A stretch of 64,000 nucleotides of DNA from Pedobacter sp. Leaf250 (GCF_920984735.1 NZ_CAKLBU010000002.1:124001-188000); one strand, 5' to 3'; positions 24,225 through 34,384 are shown, counted from the stretch's first letter. Notes: generated from the sequence alone by a model not told the origin. A program made the numbers and translations.

Positions 24225-24947
24225 ATGCTTAAAAAAATGCTCTCCATCATTTTAATATCGTTTTCGCTTCACAGCATAGCTCAGGAAAACACTTCAAAAA
24301 GAAATATTTTAAATGAGCAATCTGTTGTGAGGGGTGAAGATGGCTTAGTTTATCCATATTCTTCATGGAAGAAACTTATATCAACTGGTAAATATGCTAT
24401 AAAGGGAAGAAATACTTCCACAGATAGAGGAAATCCAGAATATTTGTTATACGAATTAACAGCAGATCAACGAGCAGCTTATTTCGATAAACTACCAAAG
24501 CCAAGACCAAGTGATGCATTTAAAGAGGGAGATGACTTCAAGGGTTTTAAGGTAACGGATATGAATGGAAATAAGTTTGATTTCCGTACGGCGAAAGATA
24601 AAGTGCTGGTATTGAATTTCTGGTTTATAAAATGTCCGCCTTGTGTTGATGAAATCCCGCAATTAAATGAATTAGTTGCAGCATATAAAGATAATCCAAA
24701 TGTTGTTTTTCTCGCTATAGCGCTTGATGAAAAATATGATATTAAAAATTTCTTAAAAATAAATCCATACCACTATAATATTGTTGATGGCGGAAGATAT
24801 TTAGCCAATAAATTTGGAGTTGCTGCTTATCCAACGCATGCCGTAATAGATAGGAATAGTAAAGTTAAATTTGGAACAGTTGGTTTAGCTCCAAACACCA
24901 TATCATGGATCGAAAAATCAATTGATGAATCATTAAAAGCTAACTAA
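24225..24947 (+). CDS. TlpA/ResA-like periplasmic thioredoxin
   Basis: The 240-residue protein has a signal peptide (ending HSIAQ), a family-specific N-terminal region (about 25-95), then a thioredoxin domain with the redox motif CPPC (Cys137-Cys140) in NFWFIKCPPCVDEIP and the cis-Pro in AAYPTH. Such proteins reduce disulfides in the periplasm, for example during cytochrome c maturation. It is downstream of aroQ, and its stop region overlaps the convergent glycosyltransferase gene by 8 bases. Confidence 0.88.
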   Translation: MLKKMLSIILISFSLHSIAQENTSKRNILNEQSVVRGEDGLVYPYSSWKKLISTGKYAIKGRNTSTDRGNPEYLLYELTADQRAAYFDKLPKPRPSDAFKEGDDFKGFKVTDMNGNKFDFRTAKDKVLVLNFWFIKCPPCVDEIPQLNELVAAYKDNPNVVFLAIALDEKYDIKNFLKINPYHYNIVDGGRYLANKFGVAAYPTHAVIDRNSKVKFGTVGLAPNTISWIEKSIDESLKAN

Positions 24948-25953
24948 GCTTGCTGAAGTATTTTATCTTCTTAATAAAAAATGCCCAAACTACGCTATTG
25001 TTATATACGCCTGCATGTTTAGCATAAGGTTTTTGTACTGAGCTACGTTTTCTGTTTGTTTTAAAAACTGATTTAATAAAATGCCAATGCCCTTTGCTTA
25101 CAGCCATTGTAAATTTTGGCTTTCCAGATAGCAGAAAATGCCACCAAGCCACAAAATCTATCCACATTCTAATGGTTATTCTAAAAATAGCATCATCAGC
25201 GGGTAAATTTTTCTGCATGATGATTAGGTTATTCCTGAAATTTAAATAGGTTTTAAATGGATTTTCAGTTTGCAAAGTGCCGCCGCCAACATGAAAAACT
25301 TCGGCATTTGGGCAGTACATAATTTTGTAGTTTAAATTTTTCAATCTCCAACAAAGATCTATCTCTTCCATGTGGGCGAATAAATCGGCGTCTAAACCAC
25401 CAGTTTCTATCCAACATTTGCTTTTGATAAAAAATGCGGCACCACTTGCCCAAAAAATTTCTTTTTGATCATTGTATTGGCCATGATCTGATTCGTATAC
25501 ATTAAACAACCTGCCGCGACAAAAGGGATAAGCATAAATATCTAAAAAACCACCAGCTGCACCTGCATATTCAAAATCATTTTTTTTTAACTGCGATTTG
25601 ATTTTTGGTTGTGCGGCCGCAATAGAAGAATCGCTTTCCATTAAATCGATAACGGGTTTAATCCAATTGGGCGTTACCTCCACATCCGAATTTAAAAGCA
25701 CAAAGTAATCGGCATCAACACGATCAAGAACTTTATTATAACCTCCTGCAAAGCCATAATTTAAATCGTTCTGAATAATTTTAACGGTCGGAAAGTGTTC
25801 GGTTAAAAATGCCACAGAATCATCTGTAGAAGCATTATCTCCAACAATGACTTGTAAATTATCATATTGGGAAAGCAATATTCCCGGTAGAAATTTTTGT
25901 AGAAAGGCTTTTCCGTTCCAGTTTAATATTACGACGGCTACTGATGGATTCAT
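24940..25953 (-). CDS. Family 2 glycosyltransferase
   Basis: The 337-residue protein has a GT-A fold domain: VVILNWNG at the start, GDNASTDDSV, NDLNYGFAGGYNKVL, the metal-binding LLNSDVEV, and the late HMEEIDLCWRLK with the catalytic base region. The C-terminal 100 residues are amphipathic with aromatic clusters and may touch the membrane. Related enzymes add sugars such as rhamnose to surface glycans. It overlaps the upstream acyltransferase gene by 4 bases (ATGA), which suggests a joint role in envelope glycolipid synthesis. Confidence 0.88.
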   Translation of the reverse strand: MNPSVAVVILNWNGKAFLQKFLPGILLSQYDNLQVIVGDNASTDDSVAFLTEHFPTVKIIQNDLNYGFAGGYNKVLDRVDADYFVLLNSDVEVTPNWIKPVIDLMESDSSIAAAQPKIKSQLKKNDFEYAGAAGGFLDIYAYPFCRGRLFNVYESDHGQYNDQKEIFWASGAAFFIKSKCWIETGGLDADLFAHMEEIDLCWRLKNLNYKIMYCPNAEVFHVGGGTLQTENPFKTYLNFRNNLIIMQKNLPADDAIFRITIRMWIDFVAWWHFLLSGKPKFTMAVSKGHWHFIKSVFKTNRKRSSVQKPYAKHAGVYNNSVVWAFFIKKIKYFSKLS

Positions 25954-26831
25954 TCTTTCGATTCGGGTTTAAATTTCCAGCGTTTATGGCTCCATAACCA
26001 ATATTGAGGCTGCTCTTTAATAATATCTTCTAAAAATTTGAAGTGCAAGTTAGTAATTTCGAACTCATCCATTATTGATGGATTTAAACACATTGGCAAA
26101 ACGGCAACATGATAATAACCTTTTTTAACCACCGTAACTTTAAAATAATAGATTGGCCTGTTGGTTGATTTGGCAATTTTTTCTACTCCCAACAATGCAG
26201 CAGTAGGTTGATGTAAGAAATCGACAAAATACTTTGTTTCTTCTCGTGTAGGTGCTTGGTCGCTGGCAAAACATAGTAAAGTCGGCTCATTTTTATAAGC
26301 AGCCATTCCCCTTAATGTTTGTCGCATGGCGATAAAAATGTTACCATATTTTGTCCTAAACCTGTTAAACCAATTTTCGAAAATCTTGTTGGTTAAAGGC
26401 TTATAAATCACCATTGTTTTAGCCGATATATTTAAACCAAGAGCTAACGTTCCTAATTCCCAATTACCATAATGGCCTGTACAAGCCAATACACTCTCAC
26501 CAGCTTCAAAATGCTTTTCTAAGTGTTCTAAGCCCGAAAACTTCACTCTTTTCAAAGTTTCTTTTTTAGAAATAGTCGTCATTTTTACGATTTCAAAGAT
26601 CAATTCTGATAAAAAAAGAAAGAATTTTTTTTCAATGGAAATTATTTCAGCAGTAGTCTTCTCGGGGAAAGAATTAATTAAATTCTGACGAACAACTTTT
26701 TTTCGATAGCCGATTACATAATAAAGGAGATAATATAGTAATCTTGCAAAAAAAAATAATATTGGCAGTGGAAGCAACGACACGAGGTATAAAAAAAATA
26801 CGCCTAGGTGCGCTATCACTCTTTTAATCAT
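25950..26831 (-). CDS. Lipid A biosynthesis (LpxL/HtrB-type) acyltransferase
   Basis: I start at the ATG at 26831 (293 residues); a longer frame from 26876 would overlap the divergent WbqC gene. An N-terminal membrane anchor (about 8-40) is followed by the HX4E catalytic motif, His120 and Glu125 in TGHYGNWELG, and by LLCFASDQAPTREE, where family members have FLpDQ. The end, YWLWSHKRWKFKP, is typical of the LpxL/HtrB family, which adds a secondary acyl chain to lipid A (or another lipid in some Bacteroidota). It is translationally coupled to a glycosyltransferase. Confidence 0.88.
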   Translation of the reverse strand: MIKRVIAHLGVFFLYLVSLLPLPILFFFARLLYYLLYYVIGYRKKVVRQNLINSFPEKTTAEIISIEKKFFLFLSELIFEIVKMTTISKKETLKRVKFSGLEHLEKHFEAGESVLACTGHYGNWELGTLALGLNISAKTMVIYKPLTNKIFENWFNRFRTKYGNIFIAMRQTLRGMAAYKNEPTLLCFASDQAPTREETKYFVDFLHQPTAALLGVEKIAKSTNRPIYYFKVTVVKKGYYHVAVLPMCLNPSIMDEFEITNLHFKFLEDIIKEQPQYWLWSHKRWKFKPESKE

Positions 26832-26870
26832 TATTTTTATTGGTTTCCAGCTACAAACATAAATTTTCAA

Positions 26871-27482
26871 ATGCAAAATACAGCTATACTACCATTATTT
26901 TATCTACCACCTGTAGGTTATTTCAGTTTATTACAACAGTTGGGTGATGATTTTTTAATTGAAAAACACGAGCATTTAGCAAAACAAACTTACCGCAACA
27001 GGGCAAGCATTTATTCTCCAAATGGAAAATTAGATTTAACCGTTCCATTGGTAAAGGGTTCTAAAACACATAAAAAAATGAAAGATGTTCGCATCAGTTA
27101 CGATTTTAATTGGCAACGTTTACATTGGCTTAGTTTGGAAACCTGTTACCGCAGCTCCGCATATTTTGAATACTACGAGGATGAACTATCAAGATTTTAT
27201 CAAGATAAGTTTGAATTTTTATTTGACTACAATTTGGAATTGATAGAATGGCTTACTAAAAAATTGAAATTAAAGCTTGCGCTAAACACAACCTCTTCTT
27301 ATGAAGATGCAATTGCTCCGGAACTAGATTACAGGGGAATGATGAATCCTAAAAAAAATGGCGAAATTGTAAACAATAAACCATATTATCAGGTTTTTGA
27401 AGACAGACATCAATTTTTAAACAACTTAAGTATAGTAGATTTGTTGTTTAACCAAGGTCCGCAGGCCAAGTTGTATTTATAG
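26871..27482 (+). CDS. WbqC-like family protein
   Basis: The chosen start is the ATG at 26871 (204 codons with the stop), giving MQNTAILPLFYLPPVGYFSLL, the family's normal opening. Other WbqC marks are HLAKQTYRNRASIYSPNG, LTVPL and the LSLETCYRSSAYFEYYEDEL run. WbqC-like proteins occur in O-antigen loci and are proposed to transfer glycine or modify sugars, but their activity is not firmly established. It is divergent from the LpxL-type gene by 39 bases and followed by corA after 2 bases. Confidence 0.88.
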   Translation: MQNTAILPLFYLPPVGYFSLLQQLGDDFLIEKHEHLAKQTYRNRASIYSPNGKLDLTVPLVKGSKTHKKMKDVRISYDFNWQRLHWLSLETCYRSSAYFEYYEDELSRFYQDKFEFLFDYNLELIEWLTKKLKLKLALNTTSSYEDAIAPELDYRGMMNPKKNGEIVNNKPYYQVFEDRHQFLNNLSIVDLLFNQGPQAKLYL

Positions 27483-27484
27483 AA

Positions 27485-28606
27485 ATGGGAAAAAACAAAC
27501 CTCGTAGTCGCCACAAGCATTATAATGTTCCTGCTCCGGGAACTAGTCCTGGTTTATACGCCATTGATGATGAGGCTTTGAAACCCATAATTGTTCTTCA
27601 TACCTATAACGACAAATCTTATAAAAAAGAAGAATTAAAAAACATAAGCAACATCGAAAAATTAATTCAGGATAAAAGTTTCAATTATTGGTTCGACATT
27701 AAGGGTTTAGCAGATCCCAATATTTTTGAAACGCTTTCTTCGAAATTCGACATCAGCAGATTGGTTTTAGAGGATATTACAAGTTCTTATCAACGGCCAA
27801 AACTCGATGAATATGATAACGATAAATATCTATTTGCAGTTAGCAGACACCTTTATTTGGGTGAAGAGGATGTATTATGCAATGATCAAATTTCATTTAT
27901 CCTTTCTGAAAGAACACTAATTACCTTTCAGGAAACTTATTCTGATTGTTTCGAGCCGGTTAGAAAACGCCTGGAAATTGGTAAAGGAAATATCCGAATT
28001 GGGGGAAGCAGTTATTTAATGTACGCCATAATGGATGTGATTGTTGATAATTATTTTTCTCTGCTAAATTTTTGGGGAGAGGAACTTGATGCCATTGAGG
28101 ATAGACTTTATGATCGCCCGGATAAGAGGATAATGTACGATACTCAGGCTATAAAACGATCATTAATTACCATAAGAAAAATTGCCTGGCCAGAGCGAGA
28201 TAAATTGAATGATATTATTAGAACAGATAGTCCACTCATTTCTGATCTCACTAAAACATACATGAAAGATGCATACGATCATTGTATTCAAATCATTGAT
28301 TTTATAGAATCGTTAAAAGAAATTGCCTCTGCAAATATTGATATGAATCTCTCCATCATTAGTAATCGGATGAATGAGATTATGAAAGTATTAACGATTA
28401 TCTCTTCCATATTTATTCCTTTAACATTTATTGCCGGTATTTACGGCATGAATTTCAGCAGAGAAGATCCTGTAACAGGCAAAGTAATGCCAGATAATAT
28501 GCCAGAACTTTACAGTCCACATGGTTACACATGGACTTGGATTGTAATGGGTGTTATTGCTGTGGTACAAGTGATTTATTTTTGGCGTAAGGGCTGGTTT
28601 AAGTAA
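27485..28606 (+). CDS. corA: CorA magnesium/cobalt transporter
   Basis: The 373-residue protein has the large cytoplasmic N-terminal domain and two C-terminal helices, with the selectivity signature YGMN in AGIYGMNFSRED just after the first helix, and ends WRKGWFK. It forms a pentameric Mg2+ channel in the inner membrane. It starts 2 bases after the WbqC gene and is followed 65 bases later by mgtE, a second and unrelated Mg2+ channel. Confidence 0.94.
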   Translation: MGKNKPRSRHKHYNVPAPGTSPGLYAIDDEALKPIIVLHTYNDKSYKKEELKNISNIEKLIQDKSFNYWFDIKGLADPNIFETLSSKFDISRLVLEDITSSYQRPKLDEYDNDKYLFAVSRHLYLGEEDVLCNDQISFILSERTLITFQETYSDCFEPVRKRLEIGKGNIRIGGSSYLMYAIMDVIVDNYFSLLNFWGEELDAIEDRLYDRPDKRIMYDTQAIKRSLITIRKIAWPERDKLNDIIRTDSPLISDLTKTYMKDAYDHCIQIIDFIESLKEIASANIDMNLSIISNRMNEIMKVLTIISSIFIPLTFIAGIYGMNFSREDPVTGKVMPDNMPELYSPHGYTWTWIVMGVIAVVQVIYFWRKGWFK

Positions 28607-28671
28607 GAAAATTCTATTTGCTTTTTATACCTTAGTGGCATTTAACACATTTTGGTTAGGTTACAGGAGCA

Positions 28672-30021
28672 ATGCAGTCATTCGAGATAGATAAAAGCGA
28701 TGTACTAAAGGTAAAAAATGCCATTTTAGCTGGAGATGAAACTTTAAAAGAAGTTTTGGATGAATACCATGCTTCGGAAATTGCTATTTTATTCGAACGA
28801 TTAGATAAATCGGAGCAAAGGCACATTATTAATCTGCTTCCTGCAGAAATTGCATCAGAAATTATTTCCGAAATGGATGAAGAATCTCATCCCGAGGATT
28901 TACTTTTCGAACTTCATCCTGATAAACGAACTGAAATTGTTGAGGAACTTGATTATGATGATGCAACAGATATCATCTCTCAACTTGAAGATCATGAACA
29001 GGCAGAAATTTTAGAAGATCTGCAAGATGAGCATGCATCAGAAATTAGAAACCTTTTAACCTACGACGAAAAAACTGCAGGGGGTTTAATGAACACAGAA
29101 TTAATCTGTGTTAATATCAACCTGACTAAAAAGGATGCCATTGAAGAAATTATTCGTCAAAGTGAGGAAATGGAAGAATTCTATACCATTTACGTGGTTG
29201 ATGACGAAAAAATTTTCAAAGGAATAGTTTCATTAAAAGACATTATCAAAGCAAAGCATAACGCTCAAATTACTGAGTTGGTTAAAATGGATGCTGTTTA
29301 TGTACATCCAAATACCGATCAGGAAGAAGTTGCAAATCTAATTTCCCAATATAATTTAACGAGTATTCCGGTAATTGATGACGACCAAAGATTGTTGGGC
29401 CGTGTAACATTTGATGACGTAATCGATGTTATGGAGGCTGAGAGTACTGAAGATATCTTAAAAATATCTGGGGTATCAGAAGATGAGGAATTGAGTGGTA
29501 ATTGGGTTGAGGCAGTAAAATCACGTCTTCCATGGTTAATTATCAATCTTGGTACGGCATTTTTAGCGTCATCTGTAGTGCGTTATTTCGATCCTACAAT
29601 AAAGTTAATTCCATCTTTGGCGGCTTACATGACTATAATTGCAGGGATGGGCGGTAACGCAGCCACACAAGCTTTGGCGGTTACGGTAAGGCGTATTTCA
29701 CTTTACGATTTAACTGATAAACAAGCATATAGAACGGTTTTGAAAGAGTTTACGGTTGGACTAATCAATGGGGCTGTAAATGGACTGATCGTATTTATTT
29801 TTGCCTTCTTTTTTGATGGAAACCCAATGTTGGGTTTGGTAATATTTTTAGCCATGACAGGGAATCTCTTAATTGCTGGAGTAACAGGAGCAGGAATTCC
29901 ATTAATTTTGAAACGTGTTGGGATCGATCCGGCTATCGCATCATCTATCATTATAACAACCTTTACTGATGTTTTTGGCTTCCTTTTAATTTTAGGTTTA
30001 GCAAGTAAATTATTGCTATAA
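28672..30021 (+). CDS. mgtE: MgtE magnesium transporter
   Basis: The 449-residue protein has the MgtE N domain (about 15-130; LFERLDKSEQ, DDATDIISQLEDHEQAEIL), two CBS domains (about 130-255) that sense Mg2+, and a five-helix membrane domain (about 285-449) with GMGGNAATQALAVTVR and a late TTFTDVFGF holding the pore Asp. A clear AGGAG Shine-Dalgarno (28665-28669) lies before the ATG, which is unusual in this window. It is probably co-transcribed with corA. Confidence 0.94.
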   Translation: MQSFEIDKSDVLKVKNAILAGDETLKEVLDEYHASEIAILFERLDKSEQRHIINLLPAEIASEIISEMDEESHPEDLLFELHPDKRTEIVEELDYDDATDIISQLEDHEQAEILEDLQDEHASEIRNLLTYDEKTAGGLMNTELICVNINLTKKDAIEEIIRQSEEMEEFYTIYVVDDEKIFKGIVSLKDIIKAKHNAQITELVKMDAVYVHPNTDQEEVANLISQYNLTSIPVIDDDQRLLGRVTFDDVIDVMEAESTEDILKISGVSEDEELSGNWVEAVKSRLPWLIINLGTAFLASSVVRYFDPTIKLIPSLAAYMTIIAGMGGNAATQALAVTVRRISLYDLTDKQAYRTVLKEFTVGLINGAVNGLIVFIFAFFFDGNPMLGLVIFLAMTGNLLIAGVTGAGIPLILKRVGIDPAIASSIIITTFTDVFGFLLILGLASKLLL

Positions 30022-30027
30022 ACAAAA

Positions 30028-30055
30028 AAGTCGGAAGAATTTAATCCTCCGACTT
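30028..30055. terminator. Hairpin terminator between mgtE and ohr
   Basis: AAGTCGGA (30028-30035) and TCCGACTT (30048-30055) form an 8-base stem. On the minus strand a run of six T follows, so it terminates ohr well; on the plus strand, where no T run follows, it could only weakly end mgtE. Confidence 0.75.
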
Positions 30056-30076
30056 ATCATAATAATTGCAGATTAC

Positions 30077-30487
30077 TTAAACTGCAGTTACTCTTACTTC
30101 GATATTTCCTTTAACCGCTTTCGAATATGGGCAAGCCCTATGTGCTTTTTCAGCAATAGCCTGTGCTTCTTCATGCGATATTCCAGGAATATGCACATCT
30201 AAATCTGCAGACAAAACAAAAGCATTTCCATCCTTATTAAACGATATCAAAACCTTAACATTTGCTTCACTCACATCAACGCCTTCACGTTCTGCAACTG
30301 AACCTAAAGCACCTAAATAACATGGTCCCCAGGCTGCAGCAAATAATTCTTCAGGGTTTGTAGCCCCGCCTTGTCCGCCAAGTTCTTTTGGCTTTCTCAG
30401 TTCGAAATCTAAAATTCCATCGCTCGATTTAATGTGTCCGTCTCTTCCTCCAGTAGCTGTAACTTCAGCTGTATATAGCTTTTCCAT
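30077..30487 (-). CDS. ohr: Organic hydroperoxide resistance protein (Ohr/OsmC)
   Basis: I start at the ATG at 30487 (136 residues), which gives the family opening MEKLYTAEVTATGGRDG; a longer frame adds ten unrelated residues. The two peroxidatic cysteines are Cys56 in WGPCYLGAL and Cys119 in HRACPYSKA, with the conserved Arg15 and Glu46-47. Ohr reduces organic and lipid hydroperoxides using lipoylated proteins. It is monocistronic; no OhrR-type regulator lies next to it. Confidence 0.92.
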   Translation of the reverse strand: MEKLYTAEVTATGGRDGHIKSSDGILDFELRKPKELGGQGGATNPEELFAAAWGPCYLGALGSVAEREGVDVSEANVKVLISFNKDGNAFVLSADLDVHIPGISHEEAQAIAEKAHRACPYSKAVKGNIEVRVTAV

Positions 30488-30523
30488 AATATTTTCTTTA
30501 TTTACATGGAGTAACAAACAGTT

Positions 30524-31723
30524 TTAACCATTGTTTGGATTGTAATCTACAAGCATCTGATTTGAAGATTTTTTTAAGAAGGTAGCATTGTAAATAACAA
30601 TCAACCAAACGATAAAAAATGGAACGCTCAAAATGCTCATAAAAATTGGATATTCTTTTCCAAATTTTGGAAAAATGGCCAAAGGAAGGTTACACGCAAA
30701 AATCAATAGAATTGCTAAGAGAATATTTTTCACTAAACCTGGCTTTCCTAAAATAAACCAAATACCAACGCCAGCAATGCTGATTACATATGTACAATCT
30801 TCTGCACCCGAACTAAATAAAACGGGAAATAATAATGCAGAAGCCAGAATATACAATTGAAACTCTTTTGTACTGTAATTTTTGATATTCAAAAATGGTA
30901 CTAGAAACAATATACAACCACAAATTAACGCTGGCAAGTTCGACATGTCAGGTGAATTTAAAGCGTTTCTTATAAATCCTAATATTGATAAGTCTGAAGA
31001 ACTATCTGCAACATTCGATTGATTTTTATGTACTAAAGAATGATACCAATCCTGATAAGATTGTAAAATGAAATCTTTCGAAGAAAACAACATTGGTAAA
31101 ATAAATAGTATCACCGACCAAAGAATAACATATAAAATGAATTGGGGTTTATCTTTTACAAAAAAGAAAAATGCCAAACCCATAATGCCGTACAGTTTTA
31201 TAAAGGTACCGAGCACAATACACGCAGCCGCCCAAAACCCACGGTTTTTATTGAGTTGTGTGTAACTTAAGATAATCAAGGCTCCTGCTGTAGGGTTAAA
31301 TTGTTCACTAAGCATGGATACAATAAGGCAAGGAACCACGATATAACTGATATTTATTTTTGATTGTTCAGTAATTTTTAGTGTTTGAATGGCTTTAAAT
31401 AAAAACAAACAGTTGAAAATATTCCATGCAAAAAGTCCAATACCGTTATTTAGCCAGGCAAATGGTGCAATAAAAACACTAAAAATTGGTCCGTAGTGAT
31501 TAGCATCTTCATGAAAGTTTGGGTAAGGCAAGTAAAAATTCTGATGAAGAGTTAAATTTCTCCAGGCATTTTCAAAAATGAGATAGTTATTGTAGCGAAA
31601 TGAGAGTAGGCCCTGAAGTGAAAATACAAGGGTTATAATTAACCAAATGGATAAAATGACACCTGTTTTGTTGAAATTATGGTAAAAAGATTTAATATTT
31701 TGTGTAAAAAATGAGGGATTCAT
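30524..31723 (-). CDS. GT87-like (DUF2029) polytopic membrane glycosyltransferase
   Basis: The 399-residue protein has about ten hydrophobic helices. After helix 1 it has SFRYNNYLIFENAWRNL and a loop with YPNFHEDANHYGPIFSV, similar to the acidic periplasmic loops of GT-C mannosyltransferases (GT87/DUF2029). Other family-like parts are a central KLYGIMGLAFFF and the long loop near 225-260. These enzymes use polyprenyl-phosphate sugars at the outer face of the inner membrane. Donor and acceptor are unknown. It ends 36 bases from the ohr start and may share transcription with it. Confidence 0.72.
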   Translation of the reverse strand: MNPSFFTQNIKSFYHNFNKTGVILSIWLIITLVFSLQGLLSFRYNNYLIFENAWRNLTLHQNFYLPYPNFHEDANHYGPIFSVFIAPFAWLNNGIGLFAWNIFNCLFLFKAIQTLKITEQSKINISYIVVPCLIVSMLSEQFNPTAGALIILSYTQLNKNRGFWAAACIVLGTFIKLYGIMGLAFFFFVKDKPQFILYVILWSVILFILPMLFSSKDFILQSYQDWYHSLVHKNQSNVADSSSDLSILGFIRNALNSPDMSNLPALICGCILFLVPFLNIKNYSTKEFQLYILASALLFPVLFSSGAEDCTYVISIAGVGIWFILGKPGLVKNILLAILLIFACNLPLAIFPKFGKEYPIFMSILSVPFFIVWLIVIYNATFLKKSSNQMLVDYNPNNG

Positions 31724-31975
31724 TCAAAAGAATATTAAGCGTAATATTTTATAACAATAATTTTTTGGCAAAAATAAATCAAGTTAATAAATTTTAAATA
31801 GTTGATTAACAGTATTTTATAATTTTATTTTTCTTATACAAATATAGATAAAGAAAACTGTTCTAAACAACAACAATAAGACTTCGTGTAAAAAAATGAT
31901 TTTAAGCGATGCTACGAATGTTAAGCATATACTAAAACAATATTTTTACGATATCACATTTTAATTATCGTCCCG

Positions 31976-34384
31976 TTGATTAATAAATTGTTGTTGATAT
32001 TGCTCGTAGCAGTACTTGCTATGCCATCAAAATTGTGTGCACAAACTTGTCCGGAGAATATAGGGTTCGAAAATGGAAATTTTTCGAATTGGAAGCTTTT
32101 TACCGGTCTTGCAACTATTGATAAAAATAAGAATGTTATCTACACCAATGAGATCAACACTCCAGCTTTTGGGAGGCATACCATCATCTCTAATAAATTA
32201 GAAAAAGATTATTATGGTGGTTTTCCTTTAATTCCAAAAAATGGCGGCAATTTTACTGTAAAATTGGGCAACAATGGAACAGGAGCACAAGTAGATGGTA
32301 TTTCCTATTTATTAAATGTTCCTGCTGATCGGCCAGAATTTACTTTAACCTATCAATATGCTGTGGTTTTGGAAGACCCAAATCATCCTTTACAAGAACA
32401 GCCCAGGTTTATCGCAAGAGTTAAAGATGTAGAACAGAACACCTATATCTCTTGCGCCTCATTCGAGTATGTGGCAACCTCATCTTTGCCTGGCTTTACG
32501 AAATCAAAGGTTGCAAATACAGTCATTTATAAAGATTGGACACCAGTAACCATCAATTTATCAGGTTATCAGGGTAAAAAATTATTAATAGAATTTATAA
32601 GCGCCGATTGTGCTTTGGGAGGTCATTTTGGCTATGCTTATGTAGATGTGAATAATCTGTGTGGCGATTTAATCGTTGGAAACACCTATTGCAAAAGTGC
32701 CGATGAGTTAAAAATATCAGGACCAAGTGGTTTTAAAACCTACAACTGGTTTAATGCAGATAAAACTATTAAATATGGTTTTGGGCAATCCATTTCCCTA
32801 AAGCCAACACCTGCAGAAGGTTCAAAAATAATTTTGGATTTAATTCCTTATGATGGCTTTGGATGCCCAAGTTCGGTAGAAACTGTGGTGCATAGTGTAG
32901 ATTATCAAGTTTTGGTACGAGAAAAAAATACAGTATGTGAAAATGCTGAAATTGATCTAACCAGTGCAGACTATATTTTAAACAAAAATGACGGTTTTAC
33001 CTATTTAATCTATCAGGATAAAGATTTAACCCAGCAAATTACAGGTTTAGCCAAAATTACAGGAAATAGTAAATATTATATTAAAGCTACCAATTACAAA
33101 GGCTGCGAAAGTTTTGCAACCATCGATGTTTCCGTTTTTGATATCGCAAATTTAACCATCAAAAATCCTTTAGCTGTTTGTTATAATGAAACTGTCGATA
33201 TCACAAATGAACAACTTTATTCCAATTTGAATGGAATATCCAGAAGTTATTTTATTGATGATAAAGCAACGAAAGCGCTTGCGAACCCAAATGCTATAAA
33301 AGTATCTGGAACCTACTTTATCAATTTAAAAAATAATTTTGGTTGTAATAAAATTGTGCCTGTCGTAGTTACAATTAATCCGAAACCGATATTAAATATC
33401 AATAATCCAAATGCTGTATGTTTTCCAAATAAAGTTGATATTTCTGCTGCGAACATCTTTACAGGCAATGAGGCGACTTTTCAATATAAATTCTTTGAAG
33501 ATGCCGCACTGAGCATTCCCATAACCGATCCGAAAATCAGTAAAACAGGAACTTATTATGTTACTGCTACCAATGCACAAGGTTGTTATGCAAATAATAA
33601 AATTGATGTAGTCGTTAATGATCTACCTGTTTTAGTGGTCAAAAATCCTTCGGAAGTATGTTATCCAGAGAAAGTAGATATTACCAATACGAACTTATTT
33701 GAAGGAAGCTCTGAAAAACTAAATTATTCATTTTACACCAACGAGGCTTTAACAGATAAACTAATCAATCCAAAAGCTGTTGGCAAATCTGGTAATTATT
33801 ATGTTAAAGCTACCAATTCTTCGGGTTGTTATGCTTTTGATAAAATAAATGTGGTGATCAATACTTTACCAACCATTGTTATAAATAAGCCCAAACCTAT
33901 TTTTGACTATGATTTTATTGATCTTACATCAGCAGAAATTATTAAAGGCAGTAAAGATTATTCAAAAACCGGATATTTTTATGATGCATCGTTAAACAGA
34001 CCGATCAGTGATCCTTCAAAGATTAATAAAGCTGGCGTGTACTACATCTCACTTCAAAATGATAAGGGATGTTCTGTTTCAGCTTCGATTGAACTTAATA
34101 TTTTACCACAACCTAAAATTGTTGTACCAACAGCATTTACGCCGCACAAAGAAACCAATAACAGATTGTATCCATTCTTAGTAAGTATCCAAAAATTAAC
34201 AAGCTTTAAAGTTTTTAATAAATGGGGGATTCTTGTTTTCCAAACTGATTTAGCGTCAAATGGTTGGGATGGACAATTTAAAAGTAAAATGCAACCTTTG
34301 GAAACATTTTCATGGTTTGCAGAGGGCATTGATGCATTTGGTGGAAAATTTCAAACTACAGGCAAAACCATATTAATACTATAA
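31976..34384 (+). CDS. Large secreted adhesin-like protein with type IX (type B) C-terminal sorting domain
   Basis: The 802-residue protein starts at a TTG at 31976; no ATG lies in frame before the next upstream stop, and the TTG gives a good signal peptide ending LCAQ. After an N-terminal domain (about 25-230) come five repeats of about 80 residues (about 314-710), each with a VC or VD start and an SGxYYVxATNxxGC end, likely Ig-like. Residues 711-802 form the gliding-motility type B sorting domain (VPTAFTPHKE, FKVFNKWGILVFQT, NGWDG, GKTILIL). It is probably exported by the type IX system to the surface. Its stop overlaps the next ATG as TAATG. Confidence 0.87.
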   Translation: MINKLLLILLVAVLAMPSKLCAQTCPENIGFENGNFSNWKLFTGLATIDKNKNVIYTNEINTPAFGRHTIISNKLEKDYYGGFPLIPKNGGNFTVKLGNNGTGAQVDGISYLLNVPADRPEFTLTYQYAVVLEDPNHPLQEQPRFIARVKDVEQNTYISCASFEYVATSSLPGFTKSKVANTVIYKDWTPVTINLSGYQGKKLLIEFISADCALGGHFGYAYVDVNNLCGDLIVGNTYCKSADELKISGPSGFKTYNWFNADKTIKYGFGQSISLKPTPAEGSKIILDLIPYDGFGCPSSVETVVHSVDYQVLVREKNTVCENAEIDLTSADYILNKNDGFTYLIYQDKDLTQQITGLAKITGNSKYYIKATNYKGCESFATIDVSVFDIANLTIKNPLAVCYNETVDITNEQLYSNLNGISRSYFIDDKATKALANPNAIKVSGTYFINLKNNFGCNKIVPVVVTINPKPILNINNPNAVCFPNKVDISAANIFTGNEATFQYKFFEDAALSIPITDPKISKTGTYYVTATNAQGCYANNKIDVVVNDLPVLVVKNPSEVCYPEKVDITNTNLFEGSSEKLNYSFYTNEALTDKLINPKAVGKSGNYYVKATNSSGCYAFDKINVVINTLPTIVINKPKPIFDYDFIDLTSAEIIKGSKDYSKTGYFYDASLNRPISDPSKINKAGVYYISLQNDKGCSVSASIELNILPQPKIVVPTAFTPHKETNNRLYPFLVSIQKLTSFKVFNKWGILVFQTDLASNGWDGQFKSKMQPLETFSWFAEGIDAFGGKFQTTGKTILIL

